Source: Vibrio europaeus (GTDB taxonomy: Bacteria; Pseudomonadota; Gammaproteobacteria; Enterobacterales; Vibrionaceae). Taken from it: a stretch of 64,000 bases of DNA. Below, piece after piece: positions 1 to 9,641 of this stretch. The stretch lies in NCBI RefSeq assembly GCF_001695575.1, contig NZ_LUAX01000004.1, forward strand, positions 62,001 to 126,000. The letters run 5' to 3'. The notes beneath the pieces were generated by a model. That model worked only from the letters and a program-made list of their open reading frames with translations. It was not told the DNA's origin and did no database searches. The stretch's first letter is position 1. Each line of letters opens with the position of its first letter. A program made the position numbers and the translations under genes.

Positions 1-546
1 TGCAGTCGGTTGGTATTTAAAATCAGAACGAACGAATCGGTTTAAGCTTCCTTCTACCTGACCAAGCAGTTGGGCGGCTAATACTTTCTCATCAACAGGA
101 AATGCCTTTCCTTCACGCAGCATGCGCTCACGTAGGATCTGACGGATAGAGGTTTCAATACGCTCAAATAGTTGATTGATACGGTCGCGCAAGCGTTCAT
201 TTTCAAACATTAGTGCGTGACCAGACAAAATACGGCTCAGACCTGGATTGCGCTCAGCAAAGGCCAGAATCAATTGCAGTACGAGTCGAATTCGAGTCAG
301 AGTGTCTTTCTCTTCATCCAGAATACGGTTGATACGCGACATTAGAGACTCTTCGATAAACTCGATTAAGCCTTCGAACATGCGCGCCTTACTTGGAAAG
401 TGTCTGTACAGTGCGGCTTCTGAAACGCCAACTTGCTTAGCGAGTTTTGCGGTTGTAATGCGTGAAGCACCTTCGTTGGACTCCAGCATTTCAGCCAATG
501 CTTGCAAAATTTCATCTCGGCGGTTGGTTTTTCTTGTTCCGGCCAT
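1..546 (-). CDS. slmA: Nucleoid occlusion factor SlmA (C-terminus cut by window edge)
   Basis: TetR-family DNA-binding protein that binds sites on the chromosome and blocks FtsZ assembly over the nucleoid. The start is the ATG at 546 (protein begins [10 protein letters not shown]). An N-terminal helix-turn-helix follows, with [20 protein letters not shown] at about residues 31-50, the recognition helix segment typical of SlmA. 182 codons are visible with no stop; SlmA is normally about 196 aa, so only about 14 C-terminal residues lie outside the window. It is downstream of coaBC on the same strand, about 120 bp away, as is common in gamma-proteobacteria. Identification is firm by family knowledge. 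Confidence 0.93.
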   Translation of the reverse strand, partial: MAGTRKTNRRDEILQALAEMLESNEGASRITTAKLAKQVGVSEAALYRHFPSKARMFEGLIEFIEESLMSRINRILDEEKDTLTRIRLVLQLILAFAERNPGLSRILSGHALMFENERLRDRINQLFERIETSIRQILRERMLREGKAFPVDEKVLAAQLLGQVEGSLNRFVRSDFKYQPTA

Positions 547-667
547 GAACCTTTTCCTTATTGTTACCATTCTGAATAAAGCTTTGAGCAAAGCAGCTCA
601 AAGCTAACAACTTATGACGATTCCATTTATCGCGAAGGTTTGTTCTTGTTGAGAATAAATATGAGCT

Positions 668-1873
668 TTACGCTTCTAGTTTGTCCGCGATTGTCATGAT
701 GATTTGCGAGGCAATTTGTTGCTTCGACGCAAGGGTAAGTGATTGCTTACCATCTTTCCAGTATACGGTGATTGCGTTGTCGTTGCTATTGAAGCCTTGC
801 CCTTCGACAGAGACATCGTTAGCACAAATCATATCAAGGCTCTTCTTGCTAAGCTTTGTACGTGCGTAGTGTTCTACGTCTTGAGTTTCGGCAGCAAACC
901 CAACGGTAAATGGTCGAGATTCACTGAGAGCAGCGACAGAAGCGATAATGTCGGGATTCTTCACCATAGTAATGGTCATTTGATCGCTATCACCGGTCTT
1001 TTTGATTTTTTGCTCGGCGATGGATTCAGGGCGATAGTCAGCAACAGCGGCACAGCCGATAAAGATGTCATGGATTTTTGCTTGCTCTATTGCAGCGTTA
1101 TACATGCTTTGCGCACTGTCGACATTAATACGCTCTACACCTGCTGGTGTCGCAAGGGAGACTGGGCCAGAAACGAGCGTTACTTTTGCTCCCTGTGCCG
1201 CTGCAGCTTGCGCCAATGCAAAGCCCATTTTTCCAGAACTGTGGTTAGAGATGTAGCGTACAGGATCGATTGCTTCACGGGTTGGGCCTGCCGTAATTAC
1301 CACGGATTTCCCTTCCAGTGGCTTATCAGCAAAAAATTGTTCACATCGTTCGACGAGCTGCATTGGCTCTAACATGCGCCCAGGTCCCACATCTCCACAC
1401 GCTTGTTCGCCTGCCGCAGGGCCCCAAATATGCATACCGCGACGCGCAAGGGTTGCGATGTTCTCTTGGGTGGCGATATTGCGATACATCTGCTGATTCA
1501 TCGCTGGTGAGACGGCAATTGGTGAGTCGGTGGCAAGCACCAAGGTCGTGAGTAAATCATTACCCATACCTGCGCTCATGCGGGCAATTAAATCCGCGGT
1601 TGTCGGGGCAAGTAAGACAAGATCAGCCCATTTGGCAAGCTCGATATGCCCCATAGAGGCTTCTGCAGCAGGATCGAGTAGGCTATCAGAGACAGGTCTG
1701 CCAGAGACGGCCTGCATGGTCAGAGGGGTAATAAATTCTTTAGCTGCTTTGGTCATAACCACTTGAACCTGCGCGCCACGTTCAATAAGGCGGCGAGTCA
1801 GCTCGGCACATTTGTAAGCAGCGATACCACCACTAATACCTAATAGGATCTTTTTACCTGCGAGTGTTTGCAT
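668..1873 (-). CDS. coaBC: Bifunctional phosphopantothenoylcysteine decarboxylase / phosphopantothenate-cysteine ligase
   Basis: Cytoplasmic coenzyme A biosynthesis enzyme of 401 aa, the full family length. The N-terminal CoaC flavoprotein half (about 1-190) shows the opening [10 protein letters not shown], His76 in MGHIELA, the PAMNQQMY motif near residue 124, and the active-site cysteine (about 159) in [10 protein letters not shown]. The C-terminal CoaB half (about 190-401) shows [20 protein letters not shown] and the NDVS segment. It adds cysteine to 4'-phosphopantothenate using CTP, then decarboxylates the product. The later step, CoaD, is encoded about 3.4 kb away. It is divergent from radC. 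Confidence 0.97.
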   Translation of the reverse strand: MQTLAGKKILLGISGGIAAYKCAELTRRLIERGAQVQVVMTKAAKEFITPLTMQAVSGRPVSDSLLDPAAEASMGHIELAKWADLVLLAPTTADLIARMSAGMGNDLLTTLVLATDSPIAVSPAMNQQMYRNIATQENIATLARRGMHIWGPAAGEQACGDVGPGRMLEPMQLVERCEQFFADKPLEGKSVVITAGPTREAIDPVRYISNHSSGKMGFALAQAAAAQGAKVTLVSGPVSLATPAGVERINVDSAQSMYNAAIEQAKIHDIFIGCAAVADYRPESIAEQKIKKTGDSDQMTITMVKNPDIIASVAALSESRPFTVGFAAETQDVEHYARTKLSKKSLDMICANDVSVEGQGFNSNDNAITVYWKDGKQSLTLASKQQIASQIIMTIADKLEA

Positions 1874-2112
1874 GATGATCTTCCTTAAAATTTCTGCCCG
1901 TAAGATACCACGGCTGATATTTACGTGCCTAGGGTCGCTATCTGAGTTATTAAATTTGAAAGTTGATTTGGTGCAAAGTTTGCCACACCTCTATAGCTAC
2001 AGTGTTTCAAGCTCTGCGCTTAGTTAATCGCACTGTTTCTTGCTCGGTTTTATCTATGGTGCCTTCTTTAATTACTCTAACTTTTGCTGAGTTCATTACT
2101 GATGGGATATAG

Positions 2113-2781
2113 ATGAACGCTTTACCAAAAGAATCCATGCCTAGAGAAAAGCTTCTATCACATGGCCCGCATTCGCTAACGGATGCAGAACTGCTGGCAA
2201 TATTTTTAAGAACGGGTACCCAAGGGATGAATGTTCTGGCTTTATCAGACCATTTGATTAAGGAATTTGGCTCACTCAGAGCGCTTTTTTCTGCGGATTT
2301 AGACCAATTTTGTCGTCACAAAGGGCTCGGTGTCGCTAAATATGTTCAGCTGCAAGCGGTACTAGAAATGACCCAACGTTACTTAGCCGAGACGCTAAAG
2401 CGTGGTGATGCCTTGACGAGCCCTGAACAAACGAAACTCTACTTATCTGGACTACTCAGAGATAAGCAGAGAGAAGAATTCTTTGTGCTCTTTTTAGACA
2501 ATCAACATCGAGTGATCTGTGGAGAGCCTCTCTTCCAAGGCACGATAGATGCTGCATCAGTTTATCCACGCGAGGTGGTAAAGCGCGCTTTAGAGCACAA
2601 TTCAGCGGCTCTGATTTTGGCACATAATCACCCGTCAGGCGTTGCAGAGCCTAGCCAGAGCGATCGACGAATAACCCGTCGAATCAGTGATGCGTTAGCG
2701 CTGGTGGACATCCGCGTGCTAGACCACTTTGTGGTTGGCGATGGAGAGATTGTTTCCTTTGCTGAGCGCGGTTGGATTTAA
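2113..2781 (+). CDS. radC: RadC/YicR family JAB-domain protein
   Basis: 222-aa protein with an N-terminal helix-hairpin-helix type region (about 1-95) and a C-terminal JAB/MPN metalloprotease-like domain. The metal-binding signature is intact: HNHPSG at 171-176 followed by Asp184 in SQSD. The ATG at 2113 gives the usual MPREKLL opening a few residues in. The name comes from an E. coli repair phenotype that was later reassigned; the true biochemical role is unknown. Its place between coaBC (divergent) and rpmBG is the standard one in Enterobacterales and Vibrionales. Confidence 0.92.
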   Translation: MNALPKESMPREKLLSHGPHSLTDAELLAIFLRTGTQGMNVLALSDHLIKEFGSLRALFSADLDQFCRHKGLGVAKYVQLQAVLEMTQRYLAETLKRGDALTSPEQTKLYLSGLLRDKQREEFFVLFLDNQHRVICGEPLFQGTIDAASVYPREVVKRALEHNSAALILAHNHPSGVAEPSQSDRRITRRISDALALVDIRVLDHFVVGDGEIVSFAERGWI

Positions 2782-2901
2782 ATCACATTTTTAGTTGTGA
2801 GTTCGCTGAATTCTGCTACAATCCCCCGACATTTTTTAGCACATAAATCAGCTCTGCCTAAAAAAGATCACGAAAACCTGTAAAAAGGATCTGTTCGGGT
2901 C

Positions 2902-2930
2902 TTGAGCAATGCTACTCAAGTTAGTATAAT
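2902..2930 (+). promoter_or_regulatory. Sigma-70 promoter of rpmB-rpmG
   Basis: TTGAGC (2902-2907) and a perfect TATAAT (2925-2930) are separated by exactly 17 bp, about 130 bp upstream of rpmB. The strength of the match and the placement before ribosomal protein genes make this a convincing promoter. The leader between it and rpmB is long enough to carry regulation, but I see no defined structure there. Confidence 0.75.
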
Positions 2931-3057
2931 GCGCGACCTTTGATAGCCTTGTATGGGTTTCCATAGCGGTATAAGACCTCAAGCTTCTAATTTAGAAACT
3001 GAGAGGTTCGGCCACCAAGGTTGATATCGAGCTGAAACGATTTTGGAGAAGACATTC

Positions 3058-3294
3058 ATGTCACGAGTATGCCAAGTAACTGGTAAGCGTCCAGTAACGG
3101 GTAACAACCGTTCACACGCACGCAATGCTACTAAGCGTCGTTTTCTGCCGAACCTACAAACTCATCGTTTCTGGGTAGAGAGCGAAAAACGTTTTGTTAA
3201 ACTACGTCTATCTGCTAAAGGTATGCGTATCATCGATAAGAAAGGCATTGATGCTGTTCTTGTTGATATCCGTGCAAACGGCGTAAACGTTTAA
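3058..3294 (+). CDS. rpmB: Large ribosomal subunit protein bL28
   Basis: 78-aa bL28. The protein begins [17 protein letters not shown], which fixes the start at the ATG at 3058; a GGAG ribosome binding site lies at about 3045-3049. An in-frame TTG 15 nt upstream overlaps that site and is not a start. The body is very basic ([18 protein letters not shown]). It is followed after 13 bp by rpmG, the usual two-gene operon, driven by the promoter at 2902-2930. Confidence 0.98.
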   Translation: MSRVCQVTGKRPVTGNNRSHARNATKRRFLPNLQTHRFWVESEKRFVKLRLSAKGMRIIDKKGIDAVLVDIRANGVNV

Positions 3295-3307
3295 GAGGAA
3301 ATAGACA

Positions 3308-3478
3308 ATGGCAAAGAAAGGCGTACGTGAGAAAATCCGTCTAGTATCTTCTGCAGGTACTGGTCACTTCTACACGACTGATAAGAACAAGCGTAACATG
3401 CCAGGCAAATTTGAGATCAAAAAGTTTGATCCAGTAGTTCGCCAGCACGTTATGTACAAAGAAGCTAAAATCAAGTAA
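3308..3478 (+). CDS. rpmG: Large ribosomal subunit protein bL33
   Basis: 56-aa bL33 ([20 protein letters not shown] at the start, ending KEAKIK). The ATG at 3308 follows an AGAGGAAATAGAC ribosome binding site. It lacks the CxxC zinc-ribbon pairs of the zinc form (no cysteines at all), so this is the C-minus type, which is the usual form next to bL28 in gamma-proteobacteria. It is co-transcribed with rpmB and closed by the terminator at 3519-3550. Confidence 0.97.
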
Positions 3479-3518
3479 TTGATTCTTCTTTGAACTTCCC
3501 TCGGGAAGCGTGAATTGA

Positions 3519-3550
3519 AACCCAATCATAGCAATATGATTGGGTTTTTT
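3519..3550 (+). terminator. Rho-independent terminator of rpmBG
   Basis: A perfect 12-bp stem (AACCCAATCATA at 3519-3530 pairing with TATGATTGGGTT at 3535-3546) with a GCAA loop is followed by a T run to 3550. It lies 40 bp after the rpmG stop. Confidence 0.9.
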
Positions 3551-3650
3551 ATTGCGTAGAGAACGGGAACGCTGCGCTATGGATAACGGGATCGGGCTTC
3601 GCCCTGCGAGAAATCTAGAGTTGACACCTTAACCATGATCAAGCAACGTT

Positions 3651-3754
3651 AGTTCTCTAGTTCTCTAGTTCTCTAGTTCTCTAGTTCTCTAGTTCTCTAG
3701 TTCTCTAGTTCTCTAGTTCTCTAGTTCTCCAGTTCTCCAGTTCTCCAGTTCTCG
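3651..3754 (+). repeat. 8-bp tandem repeat array, 13 units
   Basis: Unbroken head-to-tail array of an 8-mer: nine copies of AGTTCTCT (3651-3722), three of AGTTCTCC (3723-3746) and one AGTTCTCG (3747-3754). It fills the gap between the rpmG terminator and the next gene, whose possible TTG start (3780) is only 25 bp away. The block before it (about 3567-3650) resembles the block before the array at 5226-5305: both carry CTAGAGTTGAC followed by GCAAC just before the first unit. The unit length is not a multiple of three. Copy-number change here would alter promoter spacing, not a reading frame. Confidence 0.95.
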
Positions 3755-3812
3755 CCTATCTACCTCTTTTCTGCTACTTTTGAGTCAGTTAAAGGCAGAG
3801 AATCTAGACACT

Positions 3813-4295
3813 ATGCGAGTTTCCCCAGCACGTCGTAGACGTTGGAACAATATCCTTATGTTAGGCATTATCGCGTTTATCGCTTTGCTTAACCTTCCTA
3901 CTTTGATCAAAACCTATCTACTTGAGCCGACGGTGGTTGAAAGTCCTTATCCGTATTTGTTAAACCCTCAGGCAGAGTTACAAGCATTACATTTTTCTGA
4001 TTGGTCACTGGAGAAAAACCAAGGACGTTGGCGCAGTACCGTCAATACCGCCATTTCTGAACAAGAACTTGCACAACGTTGGATTGACTTGGTCGGCACT
4101 GAAGTGACGCAAGACAACTTCGATAGCTTAAAGTCTCAACTTAGTAGCCCGAGTTCAATTGAAGCCTGGTATTTAGATCAGGAAGAGCCACAAAGGATCA
4201 CTTATTACCAAACCCCACAATTTTGGTTGCTAAAAAACTGGCAAGATAAGTGGATAGCCATTTCGGTTGAACCTCGCTATCTTATGCCTGAGTAA
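3813..4295 (+). CDS. Small membrane-anchored protein of unknown function upstream of mutM
   Basis: 160 aa from the ATG at 3813. An in-frame TTG at 3780 would give 171 aa; neither start has a strong ribosome binding site. A short basic N-terminus (RRRRWNN) is followed by one membrane helix at about residues 15-34 (LMLGIIAFIALLNLP), then about 125 soluble residues. By the positive-inside rule the bulk should face the periplasm. No motif I recognise. It ends 36 bp before mutM on the same strand and probably shares its transcript. The 8-bp repeat array sits directly upstream, so its expression may depend on that DNA. Confidence 0.8.
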   Translation: MRVSPARRRRWNNILMLGIIAFIALLNLPTLIKTYLLEPTVVESPYPYLLNPQAELQALHFSDWSLEKNQGRWRSTVNTAISEQELAQRWIDLVGTEVTQDNFDSLKSQLSSPSSIEAWYLDQEEPQRITYYQTPQFWLLKNWQDKWIAISVEPRYLMPE

Positions 4296-4331
4296 ATCCA
4301 CACAACGTGTTGCATGCGATAGGAATAATTG

Positions 4332-5138
4332 ATGCCTGAATTACCTGAAGTTGAAGTAAGCCGAATGGGGATCTCGCCTCATCTAATTGGTCAAACGGTG
4401 TCTAAACTGACATTTCGCACTCCTAAACTGCGTTGGGATATTCCTGCGGAGCTGAAAAAAATGGAAGGGCAGGTCATTCGGGGGATTTCTCGTCGAGCCA
4501 AGTATTTATTGATCGAAACCGATGCAGGTAGCGCCATTGTTCATCTTGGGATGTCAGGCTCACTAAGAGTGCTAGACGCCGAGATCTCACCAGCTAAACA
4601 TGATCATGTTGATCTGAAGTTAGCTAACGGTAAGGTGCTGCGCTACAACGATCCAAGGCGTTTTGGCGCTTGGCTATGGACAGAAGATGGTACTCATGCA
4701 GCACTAGGTAGTATGGGGCCTGAGCCGTTAACCCCTGAATTCAATACCGATTATATTGCTGAAAAGGCAGTGAATAAGCGTGTTGCGGTGAAGCAATTTA
4801 TTATGGACAACAAAGTTGTGGTTGGAGTGGGCAACATCTACGCTAACGAATCGCTATTTAGTTCCGGTATCCACCCAACACGACCTTCCGGAAAGCTTAC
4901 GGCGAAAGAGTGGGAATTATTAGTCAAAGAGATTAAACGAGTACTGGATACTGCAATCAAACAAGGTGGAACGACACTCAAAGACTTCGCTCAAGCTGAT
5001 GGAAAACCAGGTTACTTTGCTCAAGAACTGCAAGTTTATGGCAAAGCAGGTGAGCCCTGTCCAACCTGTGGTGAACTCATCGAAGAGCAGAAGATCGGTC
5101 AGCGCAATACGTTTTTTTGTAGTCAGTGTCAGAAATAG
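4332..5138 (+). CDS. mutM: Formamidopyrimidine-DNA glycosylase
   Basis: Base-excision repair enzyme that removes 8-oxoguanine and formamidopyrimidines and nicks the abasic site. The start is the ATG at 4332 (ribosome binding site AGGAA at 4321-4325), because the catalytic proline must be residue 2: MPELPEVE. Glu3 and Lys57 (in RRAKYLL) are in place, as is the PDPRRFG-like [11 protein letters not shown] segment. The C-terminal zinc finger is complete (CPTC at about 244-247, CSQC near the end). 268 aa is typical. It is convergent with coaD, with a repeat array between them. Confidence 0.97.
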   Translation: MPELPEVEVSRMGISPHLIGQTVSKLTFRTPKLRWDIPAELKKMEGQVIRGISRRAKYLLIETDAGSAIVHLGMSGSLRVLDAEISPAKHDHVDLKLANGKVLRYNDPRRFGAWLWTEDGTHAALGSMGPEPLTPEFNTDYIAEKAVNKRVAVKQFIMDNKVVVGVGNIYANESLFSSGIHPTRPSGKLTAKEWELLVKEIKRVLDTAIKQGGTTLKDFAQADGKPGYFAQELQVYGKAGEPCPTCGELIEEQKIGQRNTFFCSQCQK

Positions 5139-5225
5139 AGGGCGGAGCGGACTACGTCCTTCGGGAACGGGCTGCACCCTTCTGGAAAACTAGAGTTGAC
5201 TCTTCAACTATCGCGGAGCAACTTC

Positions 5226-5305
5226 AGTTATCCAGTTATCCAGTTATCCAGTTATCCAGTTATCCAGTTATCCAGTTATCCAGTTATCCAGTTATCCAGT
5301 TATCC
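5226..5305. repeat. 8-bp tandem repeat array, 10 units
   Basis: Ten perfect copies of AGTTATCC from 5226 to 5305, ending 1 bp before the coaD stop codon. The unit shares its first four bases with the array at 3651-3754, and the upstream block (about 5139-5225) shares CTAGAGTTGAC and GCAAC with the block before that array. The two arrays are therefore members of one repeat family. They bracket the 3780-5138 gene pair. The array lies between the 3' ends of mutM and coaD, where a terminator would be expected; I see no ordinary one. Confidence 0.95.
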
Positions 5306-5306
5306 A

Positions 5307-5849
<543 letters not shown>

Positions 5850-5907
5850 TCACAATTACCCACTGAAGCCGTTATCATTGGAACAAAAGATAGATGTGGA
5901 TTGAGTG

Positions 5908-6942
5908 ATGAAAAAAATACTGGTAGTGAGAAACGACAAAATCGGCGACTTTATGTTGGCATGGCCGAGCTTTGCCATGCTTAAAGCCTCGCTACCAGAT
6001 TGTCAGGTTACAGCACTGGTGCCTAAATATACGGTTGCGCTTGCTAAGCTATGCCCGTGGATTGACCATGTGCTCGTCGATGTAACAAAGAAAGCTTCAA
6101 AGCAAGCGCAGAAAGAGCTGATTGAGCAGATTCGTCACGAACAGTTTGATGCTTCGATTAACTTGTTTTCTACCTCTTATAACGCCAAGTTAGTTTGGAA
6201 GGGCAAGGTTCCTTATCGCTTAGCTCCCGCGACTAAGTTAGCGCAGATCTTCTATAACAAGCGCATTAAACAAAAGCGTTCTCAATCGGCTAAGCCAGAG
6301 TTTGAATACAACCTAGATCTTATTCGCGTCTTTTTATGCGATATTGGCAAGCCTATCGTTGAACCTTCAGCGCCTTATTTATCGTTTAGCCGACAGCAGT
6401 TAGATCAGCAAAAAAGCAAGCTGGCACAACAACTCGAATTGGATGTAAACAAGCCTTGGGTCTATGTTCATGCTGGTAGTGGTGGCTCAGCTAATAATCT
6501 TTCTTTAGAGCAGTACACACAGCTTGTCAGTGGCTTAGCGGGTGAATTTGAAGTGGTATTAACCGCAGGGCCTGGTGAAGAACAAAAAGCCGCTGAGTTG
6601 CAGCAATTGATGGCTAGCCGCGGCAGAAATGCGGCGCTTTATGATAAGAACGATGGTTTGGTTGATTTCTCTTGCTCGATTGCTTGTGCCGATATGTTTA
6701 TCGCGGGCTCAACTGGTCCGTTACATATTGCGGCGGCGATCGATGTGCCAACCGTTGGTTTCTTCCCAAGTAAACGTTCTGCCACGCCACTACGCTGGCA
6801 ACCGATCAATGCTGAAGGGAATCATATCGCTTTTTGCCCACCACAAGCCGATGATAAAGCCAGCCAGGAAGATATGGCGCGTATTGATGTCGAAAAGGTG
6901 TTGGAAGAGTTGCAGCCTTGGGCTAATGAAAAGTTAGTGTAG
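5908..6942 (+). CDS. GT9 family glycosyltransferase (heptosyltransferase type), LPS core
   Basis: 344 aa, GT-B fold, ADP-heptose:LPS heptosyltransferase superfamily. The N-terminus has the family opening ILVVRNDKIGDFMLAWPSF, and the C-terminal half has VHAGSGGSANNLS and the nucleotide-sugar pocket FIAGSTGPLHIAAAIDVP. No signal peptide; it should act at the inner face of the inner membrane. A GTG three bases upstream of the chosen ATG is also possible. It is divergent from coaD and convergent with the waaE-like gene. The exact sugar and linkage cannot be read from sequence; addition of a heptose to the core is the likely role. Confidence 0.85.
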   Translation: MKKILVVRNDKIGDFMLAWPSFAMLKASLPDCQVTALVPKYTVALAKLCPWIDHVLVDVTKKASKQAQKELIEQIRHEQFDASINLFSTSYNAKLVWKGKVPYRLAPATKLAQIFYNKRIKQKRSQSAKPEFEYNLDLIRVFLCDIGKPIVEPSAPYLSFSRQQLDQQKSKLAQQLELDVNKPWVYVHAGSGGSANNLSLEQYTQLVSGLAGEFEVVLTAGPGEEQKAAELQQLMASRGRNAALYDKNDGLVDFSCSIACADMFIAGSTGPLHIAAAIDVPTVGFFPSKRSATPLRWQPINAEGNHIAFCPPQADDKASQEDMARIDVEKVLEELQPWANEKLV

Positions 6943-6981
6943 AAAAAGGTGACCTTATTGTTCGCCTTACAATTCAAGCGT

Positions 6982-7767
6982 TTAAAACTTTTTAGGCATC
7001 TTATCCGTTTCTGTTCGAATCCATAAATCCGCATATTTGACAAAGGTAGAATGCGCAGAGAGTAGTGACAGCAGGAAGCCCTGTTTACCATCTAAGAAGC
7101 CGGCCTTAACGACATACATTTTCAAAAAGCAGCCTAGCGCATGAAGAATACCTTGTGAGATGCTGCTCTTTTTACCCTTTTTCTCTCGCTGCTCTGCCCA
7201 CGCTTTCGCATAGCCTGCTGACTTGACCAAGTAATGATTCATATCATTGTAGGTAAAGTGAATCAGGTCACCAGTAAGGTTTTGAACCTTCATCTCCCCA
7301 GTTACTTCGACTTTCTCATGCACCAAAGCATCATTGTACTGAGTCAGTTTCGTTGGATATAGACGGAGAACGCGATCTGGGTACCAGCCACAATGACGAA
7401 TATAACGACCAAACACCCAACTTAAGCGCGCGGTTTGATAGATGGTTGAAGGCTCATTGTTAGCAACCGCATCTAAGATGCTCTCTTTCAGTTCAGGCGT
7501 GACACGCTCATCTGCATCGAGCCACAGAATATAATCAGATTCAACATAAGATTGCGCGATACGGCGCTGAGGCCCGAACCCTGGCCACTCTTGATTGACG
7601 AAAAACTTGTCGGTAAAAGTTCGCGCTACTTGTTCTGTTTTGTCGGTGCTTCCAGAATCGAGGACGACAATCTCATCTACCCAGTCATGGACGGTTTCCA
7701 AGCAAGCTTTAAGATGCTGCGCTTCGTTTTTTACGATTAAGGCAACGGCAATGGTTGGTTTACTCAC
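6982..7767 (-). CDS. waaE: GT2 family LPS core glycosyltransferase, WaaE/KdtX-like
   Basis: 261 aa with the GT-A/GT2 signatures: [18 protein letters not shown] at the N-terminus, [11 protein letters not shown], the metal-binding WLDADERV, and a C-terminal amphipathic region. This fits the WaaE/KdtX/LgtF group, which adds a beta-1,4-glucose to the first heptose of the inner core in several gamma-proteobacteria; that acceptor is inferred from the family. The GTG start at 7767 overlaps the stop codon of the upstream opsX-like gene by 1 nt (TAGTG), so the two are translationally coupled. Confidence 0.8.
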   Translation of the reverse strand: MSKPTIAVALIVKNEAQHLKACLETVHDWVDEIVVLDSGSTDKTEQVARTFTDKFFVNQEWPGFGPQRRIAQSYVESDYILWLDADERVTPELKESILDAVANNEPSTIYQTARLSWVFGRYIRHCGWYPDRVLRLYPTKLTQYNDALVHEKVEVTGEMKVQNLTGDLIHFTYNDMNHYLVKSAGYAKAWAEQREKKGKKSSISQGILHALGCFLKMYVVKAGFLDGKQGFLLSLLSAHSTFVKYADLWIRTETDKMPKKF

Positions 7768-8843
7768 TAGGATACCTCGGGAGTGGATGATGGTAGGTTT
7801 AAATCAGAGGCTACTTTATCAAACATATTGATAACTTGCTGAGCTTCAATACGTTGCATGGCGTTTTTGTCTTTTACTCGTGCGCGCCAACTCAGTTCTT
7901 TTGATGTTTTGCCTGTCTCGGCTTGAATCGCTTCTTCATAGGCCGACACAACATAATGGCGATACTGATAAGGACCCGTTCGCTCAGGATTATGATGAGC
8001 ATAAAGGCCAATAATAGGAGTGTTAACCGCGTTTGCCATATGGGCAGGGCCGGTATCTGGTGCAACAACTATATTGGCTTTATCCAATAGCGCTAACATC
8101 TCTTTGAGAGAACTTTTGCCAACTAAATTGCTCACTGCAACATCAATTAAATTCTCGATTTGCGTGGCAAGATCTAGCTCTACATGAGCAGGGCTTCCGG
8201 CTAAAATAATTTTCCAGCCTGTTTGATGAGCATGTTGAATCAGCTTGGCATAACCTTCTGCTGTCCAGTTTTTATAGGCTTTACTCGCCGCCGGAACAAT
8301 TACAAGGTTTGGCTTGGTCGTATCAAGCTGAGCGGTTGCCCAAGCTAAATCATTCGCAGAGTAGTCAATCCGCCATTTCGGTGACATATCTTGCACACCG
8401 AGCGTTTCACCAAAGGCAAGTAGCCCATCGAGAACATGCATGGTTTGCGGGGAAGGGACTTTGACATTGGTAAACAAGCTTTGAAAGTCTTGGCTGCGCG
8501 TGGCATCAAATCCGAGCTTGTACTTCGCTTTGATACCTAGCGTCGCAATGCTGGCTCTAAACGCGTATTGCATATGCAGGAGAGCGTCGAACCGATAATC
8601 TTTTAGCTCGCACCACAGTGATTTATAGCCTGACCAGCCATCTTTTTTATCAAACACCACCACTGTGATGTTGTCTAAATCTTCAATTAACTTTGCTTCC
8701 AGTTTGCCTGTTACCCAGACGATTTCAGTCTCAGGCCACTGGCGCTGTATCGCTTGTACAGCCGCAACGGTATTACAGACGTCACCAATCGCAGACAAGC
8801 GCAGTACGCAGAGAGATTTAGGAGCAGAGGAAAAAAGTGGCAT
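7767..8843 (-). CDS. LPS heptosyltransferase I, OpsX-like (GT9)
   Basis: 358 aa of the GT9 family. The opening [20 protein letters not shown] and the C-terminal [18 protein letters not shown] pocket are clear. The sequence style ([21 protein letters not shown]) is that of the OpsX subgroup, the heptosyltransferase I of Haemophilus-like core clusters, which adds the first heptose to a single phosphorylated Kdo. That agrees with the Kdo kinase gene divergently encoded next door. Subgroup assignment is by eye and less sure than the family. Confidence 0.82.
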   Translation of the reverse strand: MPLFSSAPKSLCVLRLSAIGDVCNTVAAVQAIQRQWPETEIVWVTGKLEAKLIEDLDNITVVVFDKKDGWSGYKSLWCELKDYRFDALLHMQYAFRASIATLGIKAKYKLGFDATRSQDFQSLFTNVKVPSPQTMHVLDGLLAFGETLGVQDMSPKWRIDYSANDLAWATAQLDTTKPNLVIVPAASKAYKNWTAEGYAKLIQHAHQTGWKIILAGSPAHVELDLATQIENLIDVAVSNLVGKSSLKEMLALLDKANIVVAPDTGPAHMANAVNTPIIGLYAHHNPERTGPYQYRHYVVSAYEEAIQAETGKTSKELSWRARVKDKNAMQRIEAQQVINMFDKVASDLNLPSSTPEVS

Positions 8844-8936
8844 AGTGATTTCAATTAGCGTGTATTAGCCAAGATTATGCAGAGAGGCTCAATAAATGTA
8901 AAATGGCAGCGCAAATAAATTGAGAGATCACCACGC

Positions 8937-9641
8937 ATGAAGACTTTGCAGTTTGATAATCAGACCATATGGTATGACGAAGAGCTACTTAAAGAAGACC
9001 CTAAACAAGTTTTCGAACCAAGTTATTGGCAGCAAAACGACAAAGTTATTGGTAGCGCTCAAGGGCGTGGTACTACTTGGTTTGTGCAAACAGAGTCAAT
9101 ACCTGCCGCGCTGCGGCACTATCGTCGTGGTGGTCTATTTGGCAAACTGGTTAAAGACAGTTACCGTTTTTCAGGTTGGGAGCAAACGCGCAGTTACCAA
9201 GAGTTTCTGCTTTTGAATACGCTAATCCAAGCGGACGTCAATGTACCTAAGCCAATTGCTGCCCGTGCAATTAAAAGTAGCTTGAGTTATACCGCGGATT
9301 TGTTAAGTGAAAAGATACCCAATGCCAGAGATTTGGTATCGATTTTGGTAGAAAAGCCACTTTCTGCACAGATATATCAGAAAATTGGCCAAGAAATCCG
9401 TAAGATGCATAACGCGCAAGTGAACCACACTGACCTCAACATCCACAATATCTTGCTTGATGAAGACGAAAAAGTTTGGATTATCGACTTCGATAAGTGT
9501 TACCAACAATCTGGCGAAGAGTGGAAGCAGAGCAATTTAGCAAGACTAAAGCGCTCTTTTGAGAAAGAAGTGGGGAAGAGGCATATCAAATGGGTGCACA
9601 GTGATTTTTCTGTAATTCTGTCTGCATACAAAGGTATTTAA
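8937..9641 (+). CDS. kdkA: 3-deoxy-D-manno-octulosonic acid (Kdo) kinase
   Basis: 234-aa kinase-fold protein that phosphorylates the single Kdo on lipid A at the inner membrane. It shows the eukaryotic-like kinase loop HTDLNIHNILL with the catalytic Asp, and IIDFDKC as the metal-binding DFD. The early segment RHYRRGGLFGKL is typical of KdkA. Its presence implies a Vibrio/Haemophilus type inner core with one phosphorylated Kdo. The stop overlaps the ATG of the next glycosyltransferase by 1 nt (TAATG). Confidence 0.92.
   Translation: MKTLQFDNQTIWYDEELLKEDPKQVFEPSYWQQNDKVIGSAQGRGTTWFVQTESIPAALRHYRRGGLFGKLVKDSYRFSGWEQTRSYQEFLLLNTLIQADVNVPKPIAARAIKSSLSYTADLLSEKIPNARDLVSILVEKPLSAQIYQKIGQEIRKMHNAQVNHTDLNIHNILLDEDEKVWIIDFDKCYQQSGEEWKQSNLARLKRSFEKEVGKRHIKWVHSDFSVILSAYKGI

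Noticed and set aside
743..1372. Long open frame (209 codons) on the + strand opposite coaBC
   Set aside because: It lies wholly inside coaBC, which has firm motifs. Its translation shows no domain, and neighbouring frames are open for the same codon-bias reason.
3651..5305. Repeat arrays as a CRISPR locus
   Set aside because: Units are 8 bp and directly adjacent with no spacers, and no cas genes are near.
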